Source of the DNA: Janthinobacterium sp.
Lineage (GTDB): Bacteria; Pseudomonadota; Gammaproteobacteria; Burkholderiales; Burkholderiaceae_D
Direction of reading: 5' to 3'
NCBI RefSeq assembly: GCF_009923995.1
Contig: NZ_RFSK01000006.1
Span: 62,001 to 126,000, forward strand
Length of the DNA stretch: 64,000 bases
Shown here piece by piece: positions 55,690-64,000 of this stretch (its first letter is position 1; every line of letters starts with the position of its first letter). Both the position numbers and the translations under genes were made by a program. Below the pieces are notes generated by a model. It was not told the DNA's origin. It worked only from the letters and a program-made list of their open reading frames with translations, and searched no databases.

Positions 55690-57425
55690 TGCGCCATTTT
55701 GCCCTGGATGAAGGCGACGATCTCGTCCGGCGCCACGCCGGTCGCTTCCGTATCGCGGCGGCCCTGGTATTCCAGCTTGCCTTCTTTCAGGCCCCGTTCG
55801 CCGATGACGATGCGGTGCGGCACGCCAATCAGTTCCCAGTCGGCAAACATGGCGCCTGGACGCAGGCCGCGGTCGTCGACGATGACATCCACGCCAGCGC
55901 CTTGCAGGGCCGCGTACAGCTTCTCCGTCTCTTCCTTGACCAGTTCGCTGCGGTCCATGCCCATCGGGCACAACACGACCTCGAATGGCGCGATCGACGC
56001 GGGCCAGATGATGCCCTTGTCATCGAAGTTCTGTTCGATGGCGGCGCCCAGGATGCGCGTCACGCCGATGCCGTAGCAACCCATCTGCAGCGGCGCCGGC
56101 TTGCCGTTTTCGTCGAGGAAGGTGGCTTTCATGCTTTCCGAGTACGCCGTACCCAGCTGGAACACGTGGCCCACTTCGATGCCGCGCTCGATGGCCAGCG
56201 CGCCCTGGCCGTCCGGCGACGCATCGCCGGCGACGACATTGCGCAAGTCGGCCACGATGGCTGGCTCGGCCACGTCACGGCCCCAGTTGGCGCCCGTGTA
56301 GTGGAAACCGGCGTCATTCGCACCGCAGACGAAGTCGCTCATGTGGGCGACCGTGCGGTCCGCCACCACGGTGACGGGGGCCTTGGTACCGATCGGACCC
56401 AGGTAGCCGGGGATGGTGCCGTAGACTTCCAGGATTTCCGCTTCCGTCGAGAAACGGTGACCGGCCAGGCCGGCAACCTTGCCCACCTTGATGTCGTTCA
56501 GCTCATGGTCGCCGCGCAGCAGCAGCATGAAGTGCTGTTTCGTCACTTTCTCGTCCTTGCCCGTCGTTTCCACCGTCAGGGCGATGGTTTTCACGGTGTG
56601 CGACAAATCAATGCCCAGCAGGGCCGCCACGGTTTCGCACTTGACGGTGTCCGGCGTGGCCGTTTTCGTCAGCGCCTGGGCGGCGGCCGGGCGCTCGCCC
56701 GCTGGCGGCAGCGCTTCGGCCGCTTCCATGTTGGCCGCGTAATCGGAGGTCGGGCAGTACACGAGCGCATCTTCGCCCGTGTGGGCGATGACGTGGAATT
56801 CATGCGAACCGGAACCGCCGATGGCACCGTTGTCGGCCGCCACGGCGCGGAATTTCAGCCCGAAACGCGTGAAGATGCGCGTGTAGGCGTCAAACATGAT
56901 CTTGTACGACGCCTGCATGCCGGCCAGGTCGCGGTCGAACGAATACGCGTCCTTCATGGTGAATTCGCGGCCGCGCATCAGGCCGAAGCGGGGGCGGCGC
57001 TCGTCGCGGAACTTGGTCTGGATGTGATAAAAATTCAACGGCAACTGGCGGTAGGACTTGATTTCCGTACGCACGACGTCCGTGATGACTTCTTCCGACG
57101 TCGGCTGGATCGCGTATTCGCGGCCGTGACGGTCTTTCACGCGCATCAGTTCGTCGCCCATCTTGGTCCAGCGGCCCGTCTCCTGCCACAGTTCGGCCGG
57201 CTGCACGAGCGGCATCAGCAGTTCGATGGCGGCGGCCTTGTTCATCTCGTCACGGATGATGGCTTCCACCTTGCGGATCACGCGCAGGCCCATCGGCATG
57301 TAGGTATAGATGCCGGAACCGAGGCGTTTGATCATGCCTGCACGCATCATCAATTGGTGGCTGACGATTTCCGCGTCAGAAGGTGCATCTTTAAGTGTGG
57401 AAATAAAAAAACGGGAGGCGCGCAT
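55686..57425 (-). CDS. proS: Prolyl-tRNA synthetase
   Basis: A 579-residue class II synthetase of bacterial type. Motif 1 region is [20 protein letters not shown], motif 2 is [26 protein letters not shown] near residue 140-160, the editing insertion spans about residues 225-400, and motif 3 is [13 protein letters not shown] near residue 445. The C-terminal anticodon-binding domain is complete. It is divergent from rppH. Confidence 0.98.
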   Translation of the reverse strand: MRASRFFISTLKDAPSDAEIVSHQLMMRAGMIKRLGSGIYTYMPMGLRVIRKVEAIIRDEMNKAAAIELLMPLVQPAELWQETGRWTKMGDELMRVKDRHGREYAIQPTSEEVITDVVRTEIKSYRQLPLNFYHIQTKFRDERRPRFGLMRGREFTMKDAYSFDRDLAGMQASYKIMFDAYTRIFTRFGLKFRAVAADNGAIGGSGSHEFHVIAHTGEDALVYCPTSDYAANMEAAEALPPAGERPAAAQALTKTATPDTVKCETVAALLGIDLSHTVKTIALTVETTGKDEKVTKQHFMLLLRGDHELNDIKVGKVAGLAGHRFSTEAEILEVYGTIPGYLGPIGTKAPVTVVADRTVAHMSDFVCGANDAGFHYTGANWGRDVAEPAIVADLRNVVAGDASPDGQGALAIERGIEVGHVFQLGTAYSESMKATFLDENGKPAPLQMGCYGIGVTRILGAAIEQNFDDKGIIWPASIAPFEVVLCPMGMDRSELVKEETEKLYAALQGAGVDVIVDDRGLRPGAMFADWELIGVPHRIVIGERGLKEGKLEYQGRRDTEATGVAPDEIVAFIQGKMAQ

Positions 57426-57629
57426 AACGGTGAATTCTTTTTAAAAAGAGAGGGTTATAATCAACCTAATTTTAAAGGATTAGCTGGCTGATGCGTCCAT
57501 ACTTTACACAAATGCGCTCAATTGGTGCGATTCCGGCGCTTTTCGCACCCCGAAAAGGTGGCCGGCTTGCGGAGTTGTGGGTAATTATGTAAAAAAAGAC
57601 GCACTGTCGCAGAAAGTTTGAGGTGCATT

Positions 57630-58262
57630 ATGCTCGACCGTGAAGGGTTTCGGCCCAACGTCGGCATCATCCTGCTAAACGCCCAGAACGAGGTGTGGTG
57701 GGGCAAGCGGGTGCGCGAGCACTCATGGCAGTTTCCGCAAGGCGGTATCAAATATGGCGAAACACCGGAACAAGCCATGTTTCGCGAACTTGAAGAGGAA
57801 ATCGGACTCAGACAGGAACACGTCAAAATTGTCGGCCGCACCCGCGACTGGCTGCGCTATGAAGTGCCAGACCACTTCATCAAGCGCGAGATTCGCGGCC
57901 ATTACCGTGGCCAGAAGCAGATTTGGTTTCTGCTGAGAATGTGCGCGCGCGACAACGACGTCAATCTGCGCCTGACCGACCATCCCGAGTTCGACGCCTG
58001 GCGCTGGCATGAATACTGGGTCCCGCTCGATGTCGTGATTGAATTTAAACGCGATGTGTACCAGCGCGCCTTGCAGGAGCTGTCCCGCTTCCTGACCTGG
58101 CCCGTGCATGGCAACGCACAGCAGCAGCACCGCCACACCTCGCGCTACCTGCGCCAGCCGCACGCGCCGCGGGCACAGGACGCCACGGCCGTGGCCAAGC
58201 CGTGCGACGGCCCGGATGCCGACGCACGCGCGCCGGAGCTGATTTTGCCTGGCAAGGGGTAG
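57630..58262 (+). CDS. rppH: RNA pyrophosphohydrolase
   Basis: A 210-residue Nudix enzyme that removes pyrophosphate from mRNA 5' ends and so starts RNase E-dependent decay. It begins [15 protein letters not shown]; the Nudix box is [20 protein letters not shown] near residues 38-60. The last about 50 residues ([14 protein letters not shown] onward) are a His/Gln/Pro-rich tail beyond the E. coli length, common in Burkholderiales. A TTG twelve bases upstream is not needed. Confidence 0.96.
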   Translation: MLDREGFRPNVGIILLNAQNEVWWGKRVREHSWQFPQGGIKYGETPEQAMFRELEEEIGLRQEHVKIVGRTRDWLRYEVPDHFIKREIRGHYRGQKQIWFLLRMCARDNDVNLRLTDHPEFDAWRWHEYWVPLDVVIEFKRDVYQRALQELSRFLTWPVHGNAQQQHRHTSRYLRQPHAPRAQDATAVAKPCDGPDADARAPELILPGKG

Positions 58263-58291
58263 TCCACCGCAATGAACGCACTCTCCCACGC

Positions 58292-58327
58292 AAAAGGGGC
58301 AGCCTGACCAGGCTGCCCCTTTTTTCA
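58292..58327. terminator. Bidirectional terminator between rppH and mqo
   Basis: GGGGCAGCCTG and AGGCTGCCCC form a 10-11 bp stem with a short loop, with AAAA on the left and seven T residues on the right. It can end rppH on plus and mqo on minus, whose stop is 36 bases away. Confidence 0.93.
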
Positions 58328-58362
58328 TTCCGGTAGGAAATTTCCCTGCCGGAACCGTCAAC

Positions 58363-59961
58363 TTAGTTGCTTGCCGGCGCAGCCGCGGCAGCGGGAACGT
58401 CCAGGGTGAAGGCTTTCAAGCCCAGGATGTCGCTGCTGTAGTGGCGGATCTTGTTGGCCAGGGCCGGATCGCTGTTCAGCTTTTGGCCGTACGACGGCAC
58501 CATTTCCACCATCTTCGCCTGCCATTCCGGCGTCGCCAGGCGGCTCTTGAACGCCGTCTGCAGCACCTTGATCATGATCGGCGGCGCGGTCGAGGCACCA
58601 GGCGAAGCGCCCAGCAGGGCAACGATGCTGCCATCGGCGGCGCCGACGACTTCCGTGCCGAACTGCAGCAAGCCACCCTTGACCGGGTCATCCTTGACGA
58701 TCTGCACGCGCTGGCCAGCGTTTTGCAGAGTCCAGTCTTCCATCTTGGCATTCGGCAAGTATTCGCGCAGGGTGGCCAGGCGGTCTTCCGGCGTGTTCAT
58801 CACTTGCTGCACCAGATACTTCGTCAGTGGAATATTGTCGTAGCCCGCCTGCAGCATGGGCTTGACGTTGCCGCTGCCGATCGAGGCTGGCAAGTCGATC
58901 CAAGAACCGTTTTTCAGGAACTTGGTCGAGAAGGTGGCAAACGGGCCGAACAGCAGGGCTTTCTTGCCATCGATGATGCGCGTGTCCAGATGCGGCACGG
59001 ACATCGGCGGCGAACCGACGGACGCCTTGCCGTAGACCTTGGCCGCATGCGCCGCCACCAGTTCCGGATTGGTCGTCACCAGCCATTGGCCGCCGACCGG
59101 CACGCCGCCGTAGCCCTTGGCTTCAGGAATGCCCGATTTTTCCAGCAGCGGCAGCGAACCGCCGCCCGCGCCGATGAAGACGAACTTGGCGCGCACATTC
59201 TTTTCCTGGCCGTCGGCCAGGTTTTTCACCTTGACGTTCCACACGCCATCGGCGCCGCGCTGGATGTCTTCCACCTGGTGACGCAGGTGCAAGGCCATGC
59301 CATGGCTGTCCGTCAGGTATTTGACGAGGCCGCGCGTGAGATTGCCGAAATTGACGTCGGTGCCGATGTCCATGCGCGTTGCCGCCACTTTCTGGCCCTT
59401 GTCGCGGCCTTGCATGACCAGCGGCGCCCATTGCGCGATCTGCGCCTGGTCTTCCGAGTACAGCATGCCTTTGAACAAGTTCTGCTTTTGCAGCGCGTCA
59501 TAGCGCTTGTGCAGGAATGCAATATTGGCATCGCCCCACACAAAGCTCATGTGCGGCACGTTGTTGATGAAGGTTTGCGGCGCGCCCAGGTGCTTGTTGG
59601 CCACCTGGTAGGCCCAGAATTGCTTGGAAATTTCGAATTGCTCGTTGATTTCGACGGCTTTCTTCGTCTCGATGCTGCCATCGGCCGCTTCCGGCGTGTA
59701 GTTCAGTTCGGCAAACGCCGAGTGGCCCGTACCCGCGTTGTTCATCGCGTCCGAGCTTTCGGCAGCCACGGAATCGAGGCGCTCGTACATTTCCATCGTC
59801 AGCGACGGGTCGAGTTCCTTGAGCATGCTGCCCAGGGTGGCGCTCATGGTGCCGGCGCCGATCAGCAGCACGTCGACCGGCTTTTCAGACGAGGCCGGCG
59901 GGGTCTTGTTACATGCCGCCAGGATCAGGCACGACATCAAAAGTAATAGCGATTTACGCAT
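58363..59961 (-). CDS. mqo: Malate:quinone oxidoreductase with lipoprotein-type signal
   Basis: A 532-residue FAD enzyme that oxidises malate and reduces quinone. The FAD loop is [16 protein letters not shown] near residue 35; [29 protein letters not shown] and [13 protein letters not shown] are family blocks. Unusually it starts [22 protein letters not shown], a lipoprotein signal with lipobox LAAC at residues 14-17, before the FAD domain. The usual enzyme is cytoplasmic and peripheral. The ATG at 59961 follows GGAG; a longer frame upstream is not used. Confidence 0.93.
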   Translation of the reverse strand: MRKSLLLLMSCLILAACNKTPPASSEKPVDVLLIGAGTMSATLGSMLKELDPSLTMEMYERLDSVAAESSDAMNNAGTGHSAFAELNYTPEAADGSIETKKAVEINEQFEISKQFWAYQVANKHLGAPQTFINNVPHMSFVWGDANIAFLHKRYDALQKQNLFKGMLYSEDQAQIAQWAPLVMQGRDKGQKVAATRMDIGTDVNFGNLTRGLVKYLTDSHGMALHLRHQVEDIQRGADGVWNVKVKNLADGQEKNVRAKFVFIGAGGGSLPLLEKSGIPEAKGYGGVPVGGQWLVTTNPELVAAHAAKVYGKASVGSPPMSVPHLDTRIIDGKKALLFGPFATFSTKFLKNGSWIDLPASIGSGNVKPMLQAGYDNIPLTKYLVQQVMNTPEDRLATLREYLPNAKMEDWTLQNAGQRVQIVKDDPVKGGLLQFGTEVVGAADGSIVALLGASPGASTAPPIMIKVLQTAFKSRLATPEWQAKMVEMVPSYGQKLNSDPALANKIRHYSSDILGLKAFTLDVPAAAAAPASN

Positions 59962-60430
59962 ACGTAACTCCATTGAGGGATACTGAAGGATGATTCTTGT
60001 GCGCCACCGCGACGGCACCATCGCTGCAGCCAATGCAAACAGTCCGCCATCCGGAACGCCAGGACGGCCGGAAAGGTGTAGGGCGATGGTGTCAGGCATG
60101 CTGCCGCGCTCCGGTTGGATGGGGAGCGAGTACGGGTGGCAACGGTGCGGGCAATGGACGGCGCGACATCGTTGTCGGCCGAAAACCGGCAATGAAATCG
60201 CCGTCCTGTCCAGTGCAAATATCAAGAGCGGCGATTTTATCACCGTTATTTGGCGCCGCCGGGGCGCGGGGATCGTGGATAATACTTACTGCAAGGTATT
60301 AAATTTCGGTAACTATCGGGTCATGGAGCGGGACGGACAGCATAAAAAAGGCCTGCGGCTGCCCACTATTTGCCTACGCGTTACAATGCCGGCTGCCCTT
60401 CAGCCATCCATCCAGCCAGAATACTCAGCC
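59962..60430. other. Intergenic region between divergent mqo and the DUF1841 gene
   Basis: 469 bases. Frames are open through part of it but show no family likeness or ribosome binding site. AT-richer sequence at 60280-60340 may hold a promoter for the DUF1841 gene. No hairpin with T-tract or RNA gene was recognised. Confidence 0.5.
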
Positions 60431-60853
60431 ATGTTCAACCCCTCTTCCGACGATGTACGCCGTTTCTTTTGCGAAACATTGCGCAAGCACCGAGCCCACG
60501 AAATCCTCACGCCCATGGAAGCCATCGCGCTCGACTGGATCCTGGAACACCCCGAATACGAAAACGAACTCGCCGACGTGGAAGCGGCGCTGGCGCGCGA
60601 TTACTCCGTCGAAGGGGGCCAGGCCAATCCCTTCCTGCACCTGTCCATGCACCTGTCGATCACGGAACAGGTGCAGGTGGACCAGCCGCGCGGCATCCGC
60701 CCGGCCGTGCAACAGCTGACGCAGCGCCTCGATTCGGCCCATGCGGCCCACCACGAGGTGATGGAATGCCTGGGCCAGATGATCTGGGCTTCGCAGCGCT
60801 CGGGCTTGCCGCCGGACACGGACGCCTATATCGACTGCGTACGGCGCCGCTGA
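60431..60853 (+). CDS. DUF1841 family protein
   Basis: A 140-residue soluble helical protein starting MFNPSSDDVRRFFCETL. Blocks such as LTPMEAIALDWILEHPEY and NPFLHLSMHLSITEQVQVDQPRGI place it in DUF1841, a betaproteobacterial family with no known function. The His/Met-rich central helix and the later HAAHHEVMECLGQMIW could bind metal, which is speculation. It lies 46 bases before the next gene. Confidence 0.92.
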   Translation: MFNPSSDDVRRFFCETLRKHRAHEILTPMEAIALDWILEHPEYENELADVEAALARDYSVEGGQANPFLHLSMHLSITEQVQVDQPRGIRPAVQQLTQRLDSAHAAHHEVMECLGQMIWASQRSGLPPDTDAYIDCVRRR

Positions 60854-60899
60854 TCAGGTAGTATCATGTTGCCAAGAAACTCATCAATTGAAGGATATC

Positions 60900-62018
60900 T
60901 TGGCCCATCACACCATTCTTGTACTAGGCGGCTACGGTTTTTTCGGCACGCGCATTTGCCAGGCGCTGGCCGGCAACAAAGATATCCACCTGCTGGTGGC
61001 CGGGCGCGACGCCGCCAGGGCCGGAGCATTGGCGGCGCAATTGGGCTTGCCGCCGCAGCAGGCGCTGGCGCTCGATGCGCAGGCGCCTGATCTGGCGCGG
61101 CGCCTGGCCGAACTGGGCGTCGATACGCTGATCCATACCGCCGGCCCCTTCCAGGGCCAGGATTACCGCGTCGCCTGCGCGGCGATCGACGCCGGCGCCA
61201 ACTACATCGACCTGGCGGACGGCCGCGATTTTGTCGCCGGCATTACCCGCCTCGACGAGCGGGCGCGCCAGCGCGACGTCTTCGTCACCAGCGGCGCCAG
61301 CTCGCTGCCGGCGCTCTCGTCGGCCGTGGTGGACCGCTACCTGCCGCGTTTTCGCCAGCTGACATCGGTCCGCCACGGCATCGCCTCCGGCGCCCGCGCG
61401 CCGGGCATCGCCACCATGGCTGGCATCTTCTCGTATTGCGGCAAACCATTCCAGCGCCTCGTCGCCGGCTCCCAGGAAACCACGCATGGCTGGCTAGACC
61501 TGAAGCGCCACCGCTTTGCCGCGCCCGTGGGACGACGCTTGCTGGGCAGCTGCGACGTGCCCGACCTGGCGCTGTTCCCGCAACGCTATCCTGGCCTCGA
61601 GACCGTCACCTTTCACGCCGGTTTTGCCGGCGCACCCGGCCACCTGTTCGTCTGGGCCGCCGCGCAGCTGGTGCGGCTGGGCCTGTTACGCAGCCTGCTA
61701 TCGCTGGTCCAGCCGCTGCACGCCATCAGCAAGCGGGTGGAACCGCTGGTCAGCGACAAGGGCGCGATGTTCGTGACGATGCAAGGCGTGGGACTGGATG
61801 GATGGCCCTTGGCGTTGACATGGCAGTTGCTGGCGGCGCAAAATCACGGTCCGCATATCCCCTGCGGCGCGGCGATCGCGCTGGCGAACCGCCTGGCCAG
61901 CGCCACCAGCGGCGGCGTACCGTTGCCGCGCGGCGCCACGCCCTGCGTCGGCCTGCTCACGGTAGAAGCTTACCTGGCCGCGCTACAAGGCTATGATGTG
62001 ACCGAGGTACCGGCATGA
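60900..62018 (+). CDS. Saccharopine dehydrogenase-like NAD(P)-binding protein
   Basis: A 372-residue Rossmann-fold protein. The dinucleotide loop is LVLGGYGFFGTRICQALAG, then TAGPFQGQDYRVACAAIDAGANYIDLADG as in saccharopine dehydrogenase and trans-enoyl reductase families. The start is taken as TTG at 60900 (then AHHTILVLGG), because AAGGA lies 5-6 bases upstream; TTG at 60888 is also possible. Its ATGA overlap with a DUF2269 membrane protein gene suggests a joint role at the membrane. The substrate is unknown. Confidence 0.88.
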   Translation: MAHHTILVLGGYGFFGTRICQALAGNKDIHLLVAGRDAARAGALAAQLGLPPQQALALDAQAPDLARRLAELGVDTLIHTAGPFQGQDYRVACAAIDAGANYIDLADGRDFVAGITRLDERARQRDVFVTSGASSLPALSSAVVDRYLPRFRQLTSVRHGIASGARAPGIATMAGIFSYCGKPFQRLVAGSQETTHGWLDLKRHRFAAPVGRRLLGSCDVPDLALFPQRYPGLETVTFHAGFAGAPGHLFVWAAAQLVRLGLLRSLLSLVQPLHAISKRVEPLVSDKGAMFVTMQGVGLDGWPLALTWQLLAAQNHGPHIPCGAAIALANRLASATSGGVPLPRGATPCVGLLTVEAYLAALQGYDVTEVPA

Positions 62019-62485
62019 GCTGGTATCTGTTCGTCAAATGGCTGCACATCCTCAGCGCCACGATCCTGTTTGGCACCGGCATCGGCATCGCCTTCTTCAA
62101 ATGGATCAATGATCGGGGCGGCGAGGTGCGCGCGATCCGCCTGTCGGCCGAAAAGACGGTGCTGGCCGACTGGCTGTTCACCACGCCAGCCGTCATTGTC
62201 CAGCCGCTGTCCGGGCTGGCGCTGGCGCATCTGGCCGGCTATCCGATCCTGTCCGGCTGGGTCCTCGCCTCGATGCTGCTGTATGCGCTGGCTGGCGCCT
62301 GCTGGCTGCCCGTGGTGTGGCTGCAGATCCGCATGCGCAGCCTGGCCCGCCTGGCCGATGATACGGGCACGCCGCTGCCGCGCCTGTACTGGATCTATGC
62401 GCGCTGCTGGTTCTGGCTCGGCGTGCCGGCATTTTTCGCCCTCATGCTGGTCTACTGGCTGATGGTGGCCAAGCCCGCGCCATGA
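62015..62485 (+). CDS. DUF2269 family integral membrane protein
   Basis: A 156-residue membrane protein with four predicted helices: WYLFVKWLHILSATILFGTG, LFTTPAVIVQPLSGLALAH, WVLASMLLYALAGACWLPVV, and WFWLGVPAFFALMLVYWLM. The His in KWLHILSA within the first helix is conserved in this family and might bind haem. Overlaps by ATGA with both neighbours show a three-gene operon. Confidence 0.9.
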   Translation: MSWYLFVKWLHILSATILFGTGIGIAFFKWINDRGGEVRAIRLSAEKTVLADWLFTTPAVIVQPLSGLALAHLAGYPILSGWVLASMLLYALAGACWLPVVWLQIRMRSLARLADDTGTPLPRLYWIYARCWFWLGVPAFFALMLVYWLMVAKPAP

Positions 62486-62865
62486 CGCCGGCGAACCTGC
62501 GCCGGCTGTACTGGACCCTGCGCCTCGGCATGGCCTTCATCTGGCTCTGGACGGCGCTCGTCTCCTGGTACCTGTATCCGCATGCCGAATCGCTCGCCTG
62601 GCTGCGCCGCAGCGGCGTCACGCTGCATACCGAGCAAGTGTTTGCCGCCTCCTGCCTGGCCGACCTGGCCATGGGCATCGCCTCGCTGCTGCACGCCCGG
62701 CCGTGGCTGTGGTGGATGCAGTGCGCTCTGGTGGCCGGCTATTCGCTGGTGATCGCCGTCTTCCTGCCGGAATTCCTGATCCACCCTTTCGGGCCGCTGA
62801 CGAAAAACATCCCGCTGGTCACCGGCCTCGTATTTCTGGCACTGTATGAAAAAAGCCACGGCTAG
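62482..62865 (+). CDS. DoxX-like family membrane protein
   Basis: A 127-residue membrane protein with about four helices (LGMAFIWLWTALVSWYLYP, VFAASCLADLAMGIASLLH, WMQCALVAGYSLVIAVFL, IPLVTGLVFLAL). It resembles the DoxX-like proteins often encoded beside or fused to NAD(P)-binding oxidoreductases, which fits the saccharopine-dehydrogenase-like gene two positions upstream. Function unknown. Confidence 0.85.
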   Translation: MTPANLRRLYWTLRLGMAFIWLWTALVSWYLYPHAESLAWLRRSGVTLHTEQVFAASCLADLAMGIASLLHARPWLWWMQCALVAGYSLVIAVFLPEFLIHPFGPLTKNIPLVTGLVFLALYEKSHG

Positions 62866-62894
62866 CGTGGCTTCGGGACCGGGATCAGCACGGA

Positions 62895-63236
62895 TCAGCG
62901 GTGGATGACCAGGGTCGTCGGCAGACTGTGGAAATAGGCGGCCAGGTCCTTGATGTCCTGGTTGCTCAGCGGTTTCACCTGGCCCGTCATGATGGCGTTG
63001 TTGCGGCCGTTGGCCTTGTCGCCCCGCTTGTAGGCGGTGAGCGCATGCTCCAGGTAATCCTTGTGCTGGCCCGCCAGCTTCGGATACGACGGGTCGATGG
63101 GCGAGCCATAATCCTTGCCGTGGCAAGTGGCGCAGCTGTATTTTTCCGCCAGGGCCTTGCCCGTGTTGATATTGCCGGCGGCGCCGGCGCCGAACGAAAC
63201 GGTGGCGCAAACGAGGGAGGCGAGTAGTTTTTTCAT
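62895..63236 (-). CDS. Class I c-type cytochrome (c553-like)
   Basis: A 113-residue periplasmic monohaem cytochrome. A signal peptide (MKKLLASLVCATVSFGAGA) precedes the haem motif SCATCHGKDYG near residues 34-44; the probable axial Met is in NAIMTGQVKPLS. Its sequence follows the same plan as the neighbouring cytochrome (KLAGQHKDYLEHALTAYKRGD), so the pair arose by duplication. It lies 11 bases after that gene. Confidence 0.93.
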   Translation of the reverse strand: MKKLLASLVCATVSFGAGAAGNINTGKALAEKYSCATCHGKDYGSPIDPSYPKLAGQHKDYLEHALTAYKRGDKANGRNNAIMTGQVKPLSNQDIKDLAAYFHSLPTTLVIHR

Positions 63237-63247
63237 CTGGCTGGTCC

Positions 63248-63577
63248 TCAGTTCGGCTTGGCTTGTTGCGAATAATAGGCGGCGACATCGGCAATGTCCT
63301 GGTCCGACAGGCTGCTGGCGATGCCCTTCATGCTGGGGTGTTTGCGGTCGCCCTTCTTGTAGGCCTGCAGCGCATTCTCGATATATTTCGCCGACTGGCC
63401 GCCGATCATGGGCACCTGGAACACTTCGGGGAAGGTCGCCTTGTAGCCCGGAATGCCATGGCAACCGATGCACATTTCCACCTTGGCAGTGGCTGCCTTG
63501 GCGTTTCCTACAATGTCAGCCGCTGTGACGGCATTGGCGATGCCGGCAAGCACGAGAAGTGCAAATATTTTTTTCAT
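63248..63577 (-). CDS. Class I c-type cytochrome
   Basis: A 109-residue periplasmic monohaem cytochrome. Signal peptide MKKIFALLVLAGIANAVTA, haem motif MCIGCHGIPGYK near residues 35-46, and axial Met candidate in HPSMKGIASSLSDQD. The conserved block MIGGQSAKYIENALQAYKKGD parallels the downstream paralogue. Such paired cytochromes shuttle electrons to terminal oxidases. The start ATG at 63577 is used; a longer frame upstream has no signal peptide. Confidence 0.93.
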   Translation of the reverse strand: MKKIFALLVLAGIANAVTAADIVGNAKAATAKVEMCIGCHGIPGYKATFPEVFQVPMIGGQSAKYIENALQAYKKGDRKHPSMKGIASSLSDQDIADVAAYYSQQAKPN

Positions 63578-63810
63578 AGTGGCAAAGTGAACAAAGGTAA
63601 TCGGAGAAACGCAAAGGCTGGTTTTTTTTGATCTTATGTGTTGACAATTAAGGTTGACAATTAATCTTCTGCTTGCCGATTCTAACCAAGATATTCTTGC
63701 AAGTCCACCTACAAAAAAGCCACTGTCGGCATGCGGGCACAAGCCACCGGCGTGACGGTGCGCGGCAGTTCTGTTTATACTCACCGTTTCCCGACTTTGG
63801 CAGACCGTTC
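63578..63810. other. Divergent promoter region with tandem TTGACAATTAA repeats
   Basis: TTGACAATTAA occurs at 63641-63651 and again at 63654-63664, 13 bases apart. Each copy contains a consensus -35 hexamer reading toward the MoxR gene. No clear -10 was seen at 16-18 bases for either. The rest of the region holds no gene. Confidence 0.5.
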
Positions 63811-64000
63811 ATGCAAACACCGCACCCCCAGCAAGGCCAACGCTTCGAAGGTTCCGACAGCTATGTCGCCACCGCCGACCTGAAACTGGCCGTGAATGCG
63901 GCGCTGACCCTGCAGCGCCCCCTGCTGATCAAGGGCGAACCGGGCACGGGCAAGACCATGCTGGCCGAGGAAGTGGCCGCCGCGCTGAACATGCCGCTGA
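63811..64000 (+). CDS. MoxR-family AAA+ ATPase (partial)
   Basis: The first 63 residues of a MoxR-type AAA+ ATPase; the rest is beyond the right edge. FEGSDSYVATADLKLAVNAAL is followed by LLIKGEPGTGKTMLAEEVA, the Walker A motif. MoxR proteins act as chaperones activating partner proteins, usually with a VWA-domain protein encoded downstream, which cannot be checked here. Confidence 0.93.
   Translation, partial: MQTPHPQQGQRFEGSDSYVATADLKLAVNAALTLQRPLLIKGEPGTGKTMLAEEVAAALNMPL

Noticed and set aside
59990..60430. An N-terminal extension of the DUF1841 protein
   Set aside because: The family starts at the ATG at 60431; the upstream frame is compositionally random.

Overview
The window is a 64 kb stretch of GC-rich chromosome from a betaproteobacterium, most probably Janthinobacterium or a close relative in the Oxalobacteraceae. 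This rests on gene content and order (ruvX-pyrR-pyrB-pyrC', rubredoxin-thiD-hemL, aroQ-accB-accC-prmA-zinc ribbon protein, Pil-Chp chemosensory cluster, AlgP-like histone protein) and on protein similarity recalled from memory; no database was searched. Almost all of it is chromosomal core. No rRNA, tRNA, CRISPR, prophage or insertion sequence was seen.

Layout. 0-2.8 kb (minus): yqgE-ruvX-pyrR-pyrB-pyrC', pyrimidine synthesis behind two housekeeping genes; the pyrC' at the left edge lacks its metal-binding histidines. 3.2-4.7 kb: photolyase. 4.7-13.9 kb (minus): pilG-pilH-pilI-pilJ-chpA, the chemosensory system controlling type IV pili; chpA is split by a one-base frameshift. 13.9-20.6 kb: rubredoxin, a divergent ThiD, HemL, a HAD phosphatase, a secreted NTF2-like protein, CorA, MtgA and AroE. 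20.6-26.3 kb (minus): TonB-like protein, RNB exoribonuclease, chorismate lyase, YqiA esterase and Mpl. 26.4-33.4 kb (plus): a conserved unknown, a TlpA-like thioredoxin, then aroQ-accB-accC-prmA-zinc ribbon protein-PfkB kinase. 33.5-35.4 kb (minus): YggT and a lysine/alanine repeat histone-like protein that is also frameshifted. 35.4-36.2 kb: no gene, but a likely small RNA. 36.2-40.5 kb (minus): nrdA-nrdB with tandem NrdR boxes. 40.9-43.8 kb (minus): ampD, a sigma-54 activator without receiver domain, a PP0621-type protein and a YpjD/CcsA-type protein.

43.9-52.5 kb is the most accessory-looking segment: an orphan ABC solute-binding protein, MacAB efflux genes, and a fecI-fecR-DUF3649-PepSY-DUF3325 set with a Fur box but no TonB-dependent receptor. 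It sits between ypjD and ffh, which are divergent neighbours in Escherichia coli, so it looks like an insertion into an old gene pair. 52.7-64 kb returns to core genes: ffh, a SWIB protein, a lytic transglycosylase, ProS, RppH, a lipoprotein-type malate:quinone oxidoreductase, DUF1841, a saccharopine-dehydrogenase-like/DUF2269/DoxX-like operon, two cytochromes c, and the start of a MoxR ATPase.

No wholly new multi-gene system is evident. The best leads are the candidate small RNA at 35.7-35.85 kb, the receptor-less Fur-controlled FecIR/PepSY locus, two frameshifts in long repetitive or modular genes, and a family of ~100 bp palindromes centred on CCGTACT-AGTACGG just after genes.
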